A stretch of 64,000 nucleotides of DNA from assembly GCF_045290345.1 (NCBI RefSeq), contig NZ_CP155447.1, positions 9,300,001 to 9,364,000 of the forward strand. Reading direction: 5' to 3'. Below are positions 56,217 through 64,000 of this stretch, piece after piece (the first letter of the stretch is position 1; each line of letters opens with the position of its first letter). A program made the translations under genes and the position numbers. This DNA is from Singulisphaera sp045290345. Its GTDB lineage: Bacteria; Planctomycetota; Planctomycetia; Isosphaerales; Isosphaeraceae. The notes beneath the pieces are model-generated. The model had not been told where the DNA came from, ran no database searches, and worked only from the letters and a program-made list of their open reading frames with translations.

Positions 56217-57461
56217 TCAATAGTGAACGAACTGCAGCCAGGCGACTCCGACGAGGATCGTCACGAGCGTTAGTGGCACACCAACCTTGAGATACTCCAC
56301 GAAGCCCAGGTCGGTGCCTGCGCGGCGGGCGTTCTCGACGACGATCAGGTTGGCGACCGAGCCCAGCAGAGTCAGGTTTCCCGCCAGTGTGCTCGACATC
56401 GCCAGCGCCAGCCAGGCCAGTTCCTTTTGCGACATCACTTCCATCAACGGCTTGAACAACAAGACCGCGGGGACGTTTGACACCAGGTTCGACAGAATCA
56501 CGGACAAGCCGCTGACGAGCATCACCGGCGATTGTCGAAGCGCCCCCCACCCGTCGATTCCCCAGGTATGCACAACGTTCACCTCAAAGGTGTGAACGAC
56601 GACGAATAGGCCGGTGAACATCACCAGCAGCGGCCAGTCGATCGCTCGGTAGAGCTTCTCGGGGCGAACCCGGTCGAGCATCAAAACCGCGGCCGCGACG
56701 AGTGCCACCAACGGGATCGGTTTCCCCGCAAAGAAGTAGGCCACGGTCATCATGCTGACCACAACGCCCTTGATCAAAAGTCGGCGATGTGTTCTGGGCC
56801 TTGACGCCGCGTTCCCCACTACCGGCTGGTCCTTCACTGCGCGAAGCACCTTGCGGTAGACGAACGCCACCACGACGAAGTTCAAGATGAGGCCGATCAC
56901 GGCAACGGGGGCCAACCGAGACGCGAATCTGAGGTAGGAAATATGTGAGAGCGACCCGATGATAATGTTCTGCGGATTCCCCGTGATCGTGGCGACCGAG
57001 CCGACATTTGAGGCCGTCGCCAGTCCGATGAGATAAGGGATCGGTGGTCGCCTCAGCCGCTGGCAGAGTTGCAGGACCAAGGGCGTGAGCGCGACACAGA
57101 CGACGTCGTTGACCAGAAACGCCGAGAGGACGCCCGAGAGCGCAATCGTCACCGCAAGCAGCGCAAAGGGTCCGGAAAACCGGGCAACGATCTGCTCCGT
57201 CACCAGGGCGAAAAACCCCGACATCCGAAGGGAGGCGACCATCACCATCATACTGAACAGGAGCACAATCGTATCGTAGTCGACGGCCTTGGCCGCATCC
57301 GGCATCGAGATCAGGCCGCAGGCGAGCATGGTCGCCGCGCCTACCAGAGCGATCCCCGCCCTATCAATCCGCAGCCCGGGAATCTTGCCAAGGGCCAGGG
57401 CCAGGTACGTCAGACCAAAGATTGTTGAAACTAGGGGAATCGAGGCCGATTGCATCGTCAC
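56217..57461 (-). CDS. SLC13/ArsB-type anion permease
   Basis: 414 residues with about eleven membrane helices. Matches the ArsB/NhaD/SLC13 ion-transporter fold by the ATASNVGSVATITGNPQNIIIG segment and its partner LSNLVSNVPAVLLFKPL, then NLTLLGSVANLIV, the repeat-related substrate loops of the family. It could move arsenite, dicarboxylate, sulphate or Na+/H+; the ion is open. The start is GTG 57461 (GGAGG 11 bases ahead) or ATG 57455; longer in-frame starts up to 57584 exist without better evidence. Confidence 0.85.
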   Translation of the reverse strand: MTMQSASIPLVSTIFGLTYLALALGKIPGLRIDRAGIALVGAATMLACGLISMPDAAKAVDYDTIVLLFSMMVMVASLRMSGFFALVTEQIVARFSGPFALLAVTIALSGVLSAFLVNDVVCVALTPLVLQLCQRLRRPPIPYLIGLATASNVGSVATITGNPQNIIIGSLSHISYLRFASRLAPVAVIGLILNFVVVAFVYRKVLRAVKDQPVVGNAASRPRTHRRLLIKGVVVSMMTVAYFFAGKPIPLVALVAAAVLMLDRVRPEKLYRAIDWPLLVMFTGLFVVVHTFEVNVVHTWGIDGWGALRQSPVMLVSGLSVILSNLVSNVPAVLLFKPLMEVMSQKELAWLALAMSSTLAGNLTLLGSVANLIVVENARRAGTDLGFVEYLKVGVPLTLVTILVGVAWLQFVHY

Positions 57462-57977
57462 GAGCGATTTTTCCTCCACGCTGCCGAAATTCAAAGGACC
57501 CAACATATCATCTCTGGTTCCTGTCATGTCAAGATGGCATGACAAGATCAGCGGCCGGACCCAAATGGGGAGAGGCGCTTTCAAGCAGAGAACTCGAAAA
57601 CGCGAGCGTTGGCCTCTGGAACCAACGCCACGACAATCGAGGTCGCGATGGTCCCATTTCCCTCGAGAACCACAAAGCGTCTGCTTGATCCAGACGAAAC
57701 GGACGAGTCCCTCCCCTGCTCTTGGGGGAAGTCCGCCACTTTTTGAACTTTGAATCGTTTTGAACCTCGATCGAACCCGGCGTCAGCGACCGAGGCGAGA
57801 GCGTTCAGAGGATGAAGGCTGAGAGGAGGGGAGAATCGAGAGCTGATCGTGCGAAGAAGCAAATCTCATGGGTTCGTACCCTCGCAAGCCTCTCGATTGT
57901 CATGGGATCCATGATGTGAGCGCGGACTGTCACCGCGATTGCAGGTCCGCCAATTCTGTTGCGGAATATGTTGAATT
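57462..57977. other. Intergenic region
   Basis: About 515 bases upstream of the permease and beyond the 3' end of the response-regulator gene. No gene is convincing. It may contain the permease promoter. Confidence 0.4.
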
Positions 57978-59381
57978 TCAAAAGAGTAAGTCTTGGTCGC
58001 CTGGGCTCGGGCGAAGCGGATCTTCCATCCCGTAGGTGCGAATCTTCCGAAGCAGGGTGCGAGTGCTAATTCCCAGGAGCTCCGCGGTCCGTTGCCGGTT
58101 GCCACCGGTCCGAATCAAGCACTCCTGAATGGCTTCGCGCTCTAATTCAGACAGCGTGACACTGGGGTGATGTCGATTCACTCCCACGGTCGTATGAACG
58201 GCACGAACGTTGGGAAGCAGGTCGGTCGGTAAGAAGCTTGAGAGCAGGACCGTACCGCTGGCTCGCAGTAAGGCCTGTTTGAGAACGCTCTGCAATTCCC
58301 TCACGTTCCCCGGCCACGAGTAGTCACACAGGCGTTCCATCGCTTCGGGGTCAACTTCCCGCACCTCACGGCCGAGTTCTCGACTGAAACGACGCACATA
58401 CATCATCACCAGCATTGGCAAGTCGTCGCCTCGCTCGCGCAGGGCCGGCAGATGAATGGTGAAAACGCCCAACCGATAATAAAGGTCCGGCCTGAACTTC
58501 GACTCCTCGCAATAGGCTTTCAAGTCACGGTGAGTGGCGGCAATCAGACGAACATCGGTCCGTACCGTCTCGCTCCCGCCGACACGCTCAAACGACTGAT
58601 CCTGCATCAGCCGGAGAACCTTGGCTTGAAGGGATAACGGCATGTCACCCACTTCGTCGAGAAAGATCGTCCCCCCTGAGCACTGCTCGAACTTGCCGAT
58701 GCGGCGGCGGTCAGCCCCCGTGAACGCGCCTTTCTCATGACCGAAGAGCTCGCTCTCAAGCAAATTCTCCGGAATCGCAGCGCAGTTGAGCGCCAGAAAC
58801 GGCGCTCGAGCCCGAGGGCCGTGCTGATAAATCGCAAGCGCGACTAACTCCTTGCCAGTTCCGCTCTCGCCCGTGATGAGCACGGGGACGTCCTGAGCCG
58901 CGACCCGTCCGATCGCCTTGTAGACCTCGCGCATCGCCGGACATCCGCCGATAATCGCGTCCTCGGCATCGGGGTCAGGAGCAGCATCGGTGACCACGGC
59001 CGGCTCGCGCATCCGTCGCGAAACCTCGAGCGCCTCACTGACAACCCGCTGCAACTGGCGCAAGTCGAGTGGCTTAAAAAGATAATCATAGGCGCCCTGT
59101 TGCATTGCCTCAATGGCCGCATCCGCCGTTCTCGCGGCGGTGATGAAGATCACGGGAATCCGCGCATCAATGCGACGGATCTCCTGGAACACCACAAGGC
59201 CGGATTGGTCGGGAAGTCTCAGGTCAAGAAGCACGACATCAGGCGGTCTGGCATGGATGCGGGCCAACCCCTCTGCCCCGGTGCGCGCCACCTCGACGTA
59301 GTGTTCGGGGGCCGGGAACGCCTGGCGTACCTGTGTCGGCACTAAAGCCGGCTCATCATCGACAAGCAATAGACGGGCCAT
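57978..59381 (-). CDS. NtrC-family sigma-54-dependent response regulator
   Basis: 467 residues in three parts: receiver (about 1-120, LLVDDEPAL, phosphoacceptor Asp in VVLLDLRLP), AAA+ domain (about 145-385) with Walker A GESGTGKE, the sigma-54 contact loop GAFTGA and Walker B GGTIFLDEVGD, and a C-terminal Fis-type helix-turn-helix (about 420-455, GNRQRTAELLGISTRTLLRKI). All hallmarks are intact, so it should activate sigma-54 promoters on phosphorylation. ATG 59381 begins directly with the receiver. It is divergent from the hybrid kinase at 60256, the probable partner. Confidence 0.94.
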   Translation of the reverse strand: MARLLLVDDEPALVPTQVRQAFPAPEHYVEVARTGAEGLARIHARPPDVVLLDLRLPDQSGLVVFQEIRRIDARIPVIFITAARTADAAIEAMQQGAYDYLFKPLDLRQLQRVVSEALEVSRRMREPAVVTDAAPDPDAEDAIIGGCPAMREVYKAIGRVAAQDVPVLITGESGTGKELVALAIYQHGPRARAPFLALNCAAIPENLLESELFGHEKGAFTGADRRRIGKFEQCSGGTIFLDEVGDMPLSLQAKVLRLMQDQSFERVGGSETVRTDVRLIAATHRDLKAYCEESKFRPDLYYRLGVFTIHLPALRERGDDLPMLVMMYVRRFSRELGREVREVDPEAMERLCDYSWPGNVRELQSVLKQALLRASGTVLLSSFLPTDLLPNVRAVHTTVGVNRHHPSVTLSELEREAIQECLIRTGGNRQRTAELLGISTRTLLRKIRTYGMEDPLRPSPGDQDLLF

Positions 59382-59719
59382 GACACCACTCTCGGCGAAT
59401 CGAGTGCATCGTCCCAACTCGCGTCATTCTCAGGGCTACGCCACGTTGCGCCAAGTGAGGGCATCATCAAAGTCTGAAAAGAAAGCGCGGAGCGAGTTGT
59501 GGAATCCTCCGCGATAACCGAACTTTGAGGCCGTCTCGAAGCTCTCGGGCGAGACAAAAAGGACCCATTCACCCAATCGAGGTGACAATCTGTCGCAATT
59601 GAGTGCCGACTTCATGCGGCAAATCCGAGGCTCAAAATTTAACCAATGCTCGTCGCAAGCCTCTGAAACAATTCACTTTGCGGTGGTCTTCCGCGACGAC
59701 GTCGAACCATCGACCGGTC

Positions 59720-59735
59720 TGGCACGCTGTTTGTT
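59720..59735 (+). promoter_or_regulatory. Sigma-54-like -24/-12 element
   Basis: TGGCACG, four bases, TTGTT: one mismatch (T for C) to the consensus TGGCACG-N4-TTGCT. It points toward the kinase gene but sits about 520 bases upstream, so it may serve a leader transcript or be fortuitous. Its interest is that the neighbouring regulator has a sigma-54-type AAA+ domain. Confidence 0.3.
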
Positions 59736-60040
59736 TTTGCAATGGTTAATCGACTCCAAACCGCACACCCGACCTGTTTGTTGAACGAAGTATGAATTCG
59801 ACCCCCAACCTTCCCGAGTGGTCACCCTTGAACTGACCGGCGGAGGAGTGCCACCGTTTCCTGTCACCCCACGTAATTTCCATGACTTACGATTGATAAG
59901 ATCCAACTATGGTGGGTCCTGCCATCGCGGGCAACCCGTCAGGATGACCTGATGGTGTGGCTTCTCGGCTCAGGTTGCATGAATTCAGCACAATCGAACC
60001 TTGGGTGAATCAGAATCGCTTCCGTCACAAGGACGTCGGC

Positions 60041-60076
60041 ACTGTGTGTTTCGCATATACTGTGTGTTTCGCATAT
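60041..60076. repeat. 18-bp perfect tandem duplication
   Basis: Two identical 18-base units (60041-60058, 60059-60076) beginning ACTGTGTGTTTCG lie upstream of the kinase gene. Confidence 0.9.
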
Positions 60077-60255
60077 CAAGTGACTCAGCCAAGCGACGTG
60101 ATGATTCTCAATAGGGGTCGATCTTACTCGACGGTTATCAGCGGTGGAATTCTCCGGAACGATTCGTTCGATGTTCCCTCCGACGAAACCCTTCTCGCGT
60201 TGCGAGAACGAGCTTCGACCGGTGGCGAGCCACTGGGTTGAGAAGGCCTCGAACC

Positions 60256-63200
60256 ATGGAGCATCCCACTGAGGACATCCGGACGGTTCGCCGCACGATC
60301 CGGGATCTGGTTGCGCTTTCAGCGTTCCCAACGTCCTGCTTCGGCTCTTCTCCCGTTCAGGTTGCCGAGAACCTGGCAGACATTCTGTTTGATCGGCTGC
60401 GCCCTGACTTCGTCTATCTTCGCCTTCGTGATCAGTCGGACGGGTCCGCGAGCGAGGTGTCCCGAACCCTTGAGCGGCCCGCCTCCCAGGATCAGACACG
60501 TCAGATCGGGCAGGTTTTGGCCCCCTGGTTGGATCTCGCTCATGCCGACTCGCCCTCTTCGGTTCCTAATCCGGTTGGAACCGGGAAGTCGCGGATCGTC
60601 GTCATCCCCCTGGGAGACGACGGAGAGGTTGGTGTCCTGGTAGCTGGTTCGACACAAGCTGGTTTCCCAGGTCAGGACAATCACCTCCTCCTCTGCGTCG
60701 GAGCCAGTCAGGCTGCGTTGGTGATCCAACGACATCAGGACGAGGCGGCTTTACGACGGAGCCAGCGTCCTAACCACGGCACGTTCAGTCGCATGTTTCT
60801 GCTTTCGGGATTGCTTGATCTCGACGGGACGGTCATTGATGCGAATCGTGCCTCGCTTGAATTCGGAGGCCTGAGGTGGGAAGAGGTGGTCGGCCGCCCC
60901 TTTTGGGAAGCTCGGTGGTGGGCAGATTCCGTCGCGGCGCAAACCCAAATACGGGCCGCAATTGCCGACGCGGCGTGTGGTGAGTTCGTCCGCTGCAAGG
61001 TCGAGGTCCGATGCGTCGATAAGCGAATCGCGGTCCTCGACCTTTCCCTCAAGCCGTTACGAGACGAACGAGGCCAGGTTGTCCGACTCATCCTCGAAGC
61101 AAGCGAGATCCACGACCGCACGCAAGCTTGGCTCACGCTTCTCGCGAGCGAGGAGCAATTTCGCGGCACATTCGAGAACGCGGCCGTCGGAATCGCTCAC
61201 GTCGATTGCGCAGGCCACTTTCTCCGCGTCAATGAGACCCTGTGCGGCATCGTCGGCTACTCGCGCGAGGAGTTACTCGAAAAGTCGTTCCAGGACATCA
61301 CCCTCCCCGAAGATCAGAAGGCAAGTCTCGCGTTATTCTCGCCGCTCTTGCGAGGTGAATCGAATCGCATCTCACTCGAGCAGCGCTCCATTCGCAAGGA
61401 CGGTTCGCTCCTCTGGAGCGAGGTGTCGGTTGTTCCTCAGCCCGTGGTGACGGGCAAACCCACCTACGCAATCGCGGTGATTCACGACATCTCCGACCGG
61501 AAACGCCTCGAGATAGAGTTGAGGCAGGCGAGAGCCACCGCGGAGTCGGCCAACCGAGCCAAGGACGAGTTCCTGGCCAATGTTAGCCATGAGATCCGCA
61601 CCCCGTTGAACGCCATCATTGGTATGACCGAGTTGGCTCTCGACACCCCCCTCACGAGAGATCAGCGGGATTGCCTCCAGACGGCAATGTCCGCGTCCGC
61701 CAACCTCCTCGGTGTCATTGATGACCTGCTCGACTTTTCCAAGATTGAGGCGGGGAAACTGGAGTTGGCCTCAACCGAGTTCTCACTCCGGTCCGCGCTG
61801 AGCGACACCATGCGGCTCCTCGCCCTCCGTGCCCATCGGAAGGGCTTGGAGTTAGTCTGCCAGGTCGGACTCGATGTGCCCGATGCACTCATCGGCGACG
61901 CGGGCCGGCTCAAACAGGTGTTGCTCAACCTCGTGGGCAACGCCATCAAGTTCACAGAGGCGGGTGAGGTCGTCGTGGATGTGGGTGTGGTTGAGATCGC
62001 CAGGCCGGGCGATATGGTGTCCCTCCGGGTCGAGGTGCGCGACACGGGCATCGGCATCCCTCCCGCTCATCAAGCGAAAATCTTCCTTGCGTTCGAACAA
62101 GAGAATACCTCGACCACCCGGAAATACGGCGGGACCGGCCTGGGACTGACCATCGCCGCCCGACTGTTGGCCTTGATGGACGGAACGATCGAGGTCGAGA
62201 GCCAGCCGGACCGAGGTAGCCAGTTCGTCTTCACGGTGCGGTTCCGGCGGCAGCCGCGTCGATCCGAACGCCAATGCGACCAATCACCAGCCTCACTCCA
62301 TAACCTGCCTGTGCTCGTCGTCGACGATAATGCCACGAGCCGCCGTACCCTGGAGGCATGGCTCGTCGGTTGGAAGATGAAGCCGACCGCAAGGAGCAAC
62401 GGCATGGCGGCGATGAACACCCTTCAACAAAGCGCAGCCGCGGGTCAGCCGTTTGCGTTGGCGTTGCTCGACACTCGAATGCCTGATACCGACGGACTGA
62501 TGCTCGCCGCCATGATCCGCCGACGCGCCGAACTTTCCGCCACCCGCGTGATCATGTTAACGTCGGGGTTTCATCCGGGTGAGGAACGCCGGCTCCGGGA
62601 ATTGCAAGTCGCCGGCCAACTCCTCAAGCCTGTTCAGCAGCACGAGTTGCTCGAAACGATCTTTCGGGTCATGGATCAAGCGATCGATGGCATCCCTCCC
62701 TCGGTGGAACCGTCGGAGCCACCGGCCCCCAGTTCAACCCCGTTGCGCCTCCTTGTTGCCGAGGACAACGAATTCAACGCCCGGCTCGTCGCGCGTCTGC
62801 TGACCAAGCGAGGCTATTTCGTGCAGGTCGCGGAGGACGGCCATCAAGCGCTCGCCATGCTCGGACTGGAAGAACGGCCGGCGCCTTTTCTGGATCAGCA
62901 TCCGGGCGGCGACTGGGAGCAAACCATCGCCTGCGACAAACTCACCCCTTCGCCTCAGACGACGGCATTCGACCTTCTACTTCTCGACCTTCACATGCCG
63001 AAGCTCGACGGCTATGCGGTCGTCCGAGCGATCCGGAAACAAGAGAAAGTTTTGGGAGGCCACCTTCCCGTGATTGCTCTCACGGCGCGGTCACAGCCGG
63101 AAGATTGCGCCCGCTGCCTCGCAGCCGGGATGGACGACTATCTCCCGAAGCCGATCCGGACCGACGAGTTGCTCGCGGTGATCGAGGGACTGGTCCTTCA

Positions 63201-63600
63201 CCGCTCGATTCCCCTCCAAGGAGAAGCCGCCAGTGGCGAGGGGGCATGCTCGCTCTTGACCTCCGCGACCCTGCTGGCCGCCTGCGGAGACGACGAAGCG
63301 GTCCTGCGCGAACTTTGCGAAGACTTCCGAACGTATGCGCCCGCCCGATTGACCGAGGTGCGCGACGCCCTCCGTGACCAAAACTCGCCAAGACTTCGCG
63401 ACGCGGCCCACAAACTCGCGGGGTTGCTCTCCGCATTCTCCCGGCCTGCCGGAGATTTGGCGTCTGATCTTGAAGAGCGAGCCGCCCTCAACCAACTCGA
63501 TCAGGCTCCGCACTTGGTCAGCGAGCTCGAAATCATGGCCCGAGACCTGATGTCCCAGATCGCCGACCTGTCGATCAAGAAGCTCCGCCTTCAGCCCTGA
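60256..63600 (+). CDS. Hybrid sensor histidine kinase (GAF-PAS-PAS-HisKA-HATPase-REC-REC-HPt)
   Basis: 1114 residues, soluble (no membrane helix). In order: GAF-like N-terminus (about 10-165), two PAS domains (about 180-295 and 300-420), HisKA with SHEIRTPLNAIIGM (His445), HATPase with NLVGNAIKF and GGTGLGLTIA (about 545-670), two receivers (phosphoacceptors Asp739 and Asp911), and an HPt domain (His1052 in AHKLAG, where HxLKG is usual). Receiver 2 has an extra 30-35 residues between its second helix and third strand (about 875-905). It could relay phosphate in several steps, perhaps to the divergent NtrC-type regulator. ATG 60256 has AGAAGG ahead. Confidence 0.94.
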   Translation: MEHPTEDIRTVRRTIRDLVALSAFPTSCFGSSPVQVAENLADILFDRLRPDFVYLRLRDQSDGSASEVSRTLERPASQDQTRQIGQVLAPWLDLAHADSPSSVPNPVGTGKSRIVVIPLGDDGEVGVLVAGSTQAGFPGQDNHLLLCVGASQAALVIQRHQDEAALRRSQRPNHGTFSRMFLLSGLLDLDGTVIDANRASLEFGGLRWEEVVGRPFWEARWWADSVAAQTQIRAAIADAACGEFVRCKVEVRCVDKRIAVLDLSLKPLRDERGQVVRLILEASEIHDRTQAWLTLLASEEQFRGTFENAAVGIAHVDCAGHFLRVNETLCGIVGYSREELLEKSFQDITLPEDQKASLALFSPLLRGESNRISLEQRSIRKDGSLLWSEVSVVPQPVVTGKPTYAIAVIHDISDRKRLEIELRQARATAESANRAKDEFLANVSHEIRTPLNAIIGMTELALDTPLTRDQRDCLQTAMSASANLLGVIDDLLDFSKIEAGKLELASTEFSLRSALSDTMRLLALRAHRKGLELVCQVGLDVPDALIGDAGRLKQVLLNLVGNAIKFTEAGEVVVDVGVVEIARPGDMVSLRVEVRDTGIGIPPAHQAKIFLAFEQENTSTTRKYGGTGLGLTIAARLLALMDGTIEVESQPDRGSQFVFTVRFRRQPRRSERQCDQSPASLHNLPVLVVDDNATSRRTLEAWLVGWKMKPTARSNGMAAMNTLQQSAAAGQPFALALLDTRMPDTDGLMLAAMIRRRAELSATRVIMLTSGFHPGEERRLRELQVAGQLLKPVQQHELLETIFRVMDQAIDGIPPSVEPSEPPAPSSTPLRLLVAEDNEFNARLVARLLTKRGYFVQVAEDGHQALAMLGLEERPAPFLDQHPGGDWEQTIACDKLTPSPQTTAFDLLLLDLHMPKLDGYAVVRAIRKQEKVLGGHLPVIALTARSQPEDCARCLAAGMDDYLPKPIRTDELLAVIEGLVLHRSIPLQGEAASGEGACSLLTSATLLAACGDDEAVLRELCEDFRTYAPARLTEVRDALRDQNSPRLRDAAHKLAGLLSAFSRPAGDLASDLEERAALNQLDQAPHLVSELEIMARDLMSQIADLSIKKLRLQP

Positions 63601-63645
63601 TGCCCTCGAGTTCAGGGAATTCTCGCTCAATTTGGAACCAGGCTA

Positions 63646-63673
63646 TTGACTCTCAGCGATTCCCGGGTACTAT
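63646..63673 (+). promoter_or_regulatory. Promoter of tRNA-Leu
   Basis: TTGACT (63646-63651), a 16-base spacer, TACTAT (63668-63673), about 60 bases before the tRNA. Start near 63680 would place the two 25-base repeats in the leader. Confidence 0.6.
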
Positions 63674-63683
63674 GTGATTCTCG

Positions 63684-63733
63684 CTGGTGCTGAGCACTAA
63701 GACAAAACCTGGTGCTAAACACTAAGACGAAAC
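63684..63733. repeat. Imperfect tandem 25-bp repeat in tRNA leader
   Basis: Two 25-base units (63684-63708, 63709-63733) differ at three bases and end exactly at the first base of the tRNA. Each contains CTGGTGCT. Confidence 0.85.
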
Positions 63734-63820
63734 GCCGGAGTGGCGGAATTGGCAGACGCGCTAGCTTGAGGGGCTAGTGAGCTAACCATGCTCGTGCAGG
63801 TTCAAGTCCTGTCTCCGGCA
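63734..63820 (+). tRNA. tRNA-Leu (anticodon GAG)
   Basis: 87 bases. The acceptor stem GCCGGAG (63734-63740) pairs with CTCCGGC (63813-63819), the anticodon arm is CTAGC/GCTAG around TTGAGGG (anticodon GAG), the variable arm is long as in Leu-type tRNA, and the T arm has GGTTCAAGTCC. The 3' CCA is not encoded. It reads CUC and CUU leucine codons. Confidence 0.95.
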
Positions 63821-63829
63821 CTGTTTACG

Positions 63830-63855
63830 ACAAAGCCCCCGCAAGGGGGCTTTGT
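63830..63855 (+). terminator. Terminator after tRNA-Leu
   Basis: Perfect 11-bp stem (63830-63840 with 63845-63855) closed by a GCAA loop, 10 bases after the tRNA; the T-rich 3' side follows. Confidence 0.85.
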
Positions 63856-64000
63856 TCGTTTACCCCCTTTCTTACACTGGAATCGGACTTCTTTGGGTAT
63901 CACGAGGGAGGACCCTCGGATACTCGAGGCCGACTTCCATGCGTTGCTTCATTTGTCAGATCAAAGGCAACTGGCACGCTATGTCCTGCCCCGGGGCTTT

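Larger units (their letters stand above)
59382..60255. other. Divergent control region between response regulator and kinase
   Basis: 874 bases without a gene I would support. It contains a sigma-54-like element (59720) and an 18-base tandem duplication (60041). AT-rich patches lie near 59735-59760 and 60050-60080. Confidence 0.5.

Noticed and set aside
59939..60499. Minus-strand open frame at the start of the kinase gene
   Set aside because: It overlaps the real kinase start and the 18-base repeat and shows no domain.
63939..64000. Possible start of a plus-strand gene at the right edge (MRCFICQIKG)
   Set aside because: Only about 20 codons are visible and there is no clear binding site, so no call is possible.
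1..64000. CRISPR array, insertion sequence, prophage or restriction/defence cluster
   Set aside because: No regularly spaced repeats, transposase, integrase, phage structural gene, nuclease-methylase pair or Cas-like protein was seen anywhere in the window.

Overview
This window looks like a chromosomal segment of a planctomycete, most likely of the Isosphaeraceae group. The evidence is high-GC coding DNA, a paired DUF1549/DUF1553 plus DUF1501 locus with a CxxCH motif, two PEP-CTERM-anchored exported proteins, a Tat-exported DUF3500 protein, and many protein sequences that read like that lineage. The taxonomic call is recognition by eye, not a search. I see no rRNA, CRISPR array, transposase or phage module. 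Most of the window is ordinary chromosome with a few accessory pieces.

1-9.4 kb is a surface-polysaccharide region. It holds the end of an FkbM-like methyltransferase, an MBOAT O-acyltransferase, three translationally coupled SGNH-type paralogues, a decayed fourth copy, a small coiled-coil protein and an 836-residue double GT4 glycosyltransferase. 9.5-16.6 kb carries a PrpB-like lyase, a hairpin-rich stretch that may be a structured RNA, the RNase Y-YmdB pair, a convergent kinase-like/PlsC pair and a PEP-CTERM metalloprotease.

17-28 kb carries a Pro/Ala-rich lipoprotein, an FAH-family enzyme, and then a run that reads as a lipid assembly and export module: FabF-like synthase, its own acyl carrier protein, LpxL-like acyltransferase, membrane-anchored tyrosine-phosphatase-like protein, aminotransferase and two LptF/LptG permeases. 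A DUF3500 protein follows.

28-40 kb is information processing and housekeeping: ribosomal protein S1, a primary-type sigma factor whose region 1.2 is in a different frame from its ATG, a PEP-CTERM protein, an alpha/beta hydrolase, PolX, DUF2203, Cmk-PlsC, a lipoprotein and an SDR enzyme. 40-47 kb has a metzincin-like exported protein and a TPR protein divergent from a 1128-residue membrane protein of unknown function. 47-56 kb has the PSD1/DUF1501 pair, two exported hydrolases and a thioesterase. 56-64 kb has an anion permease, an NtrC-type sigma-54 response regulator divergent from a large hybrid histidine kinase, and tRNA-Leu(GAG).

The points most worth following are the sigma-factor frame break, the hairpin cluster upstream of rny, the dedicated FabF/ACP/LpxL-like/Lpt block, the MBOAT with a multiplied and decaying SGNH array, the 1128-residue membrane protein, and the dispersed GGGAGC/GCTCCC palindromes.
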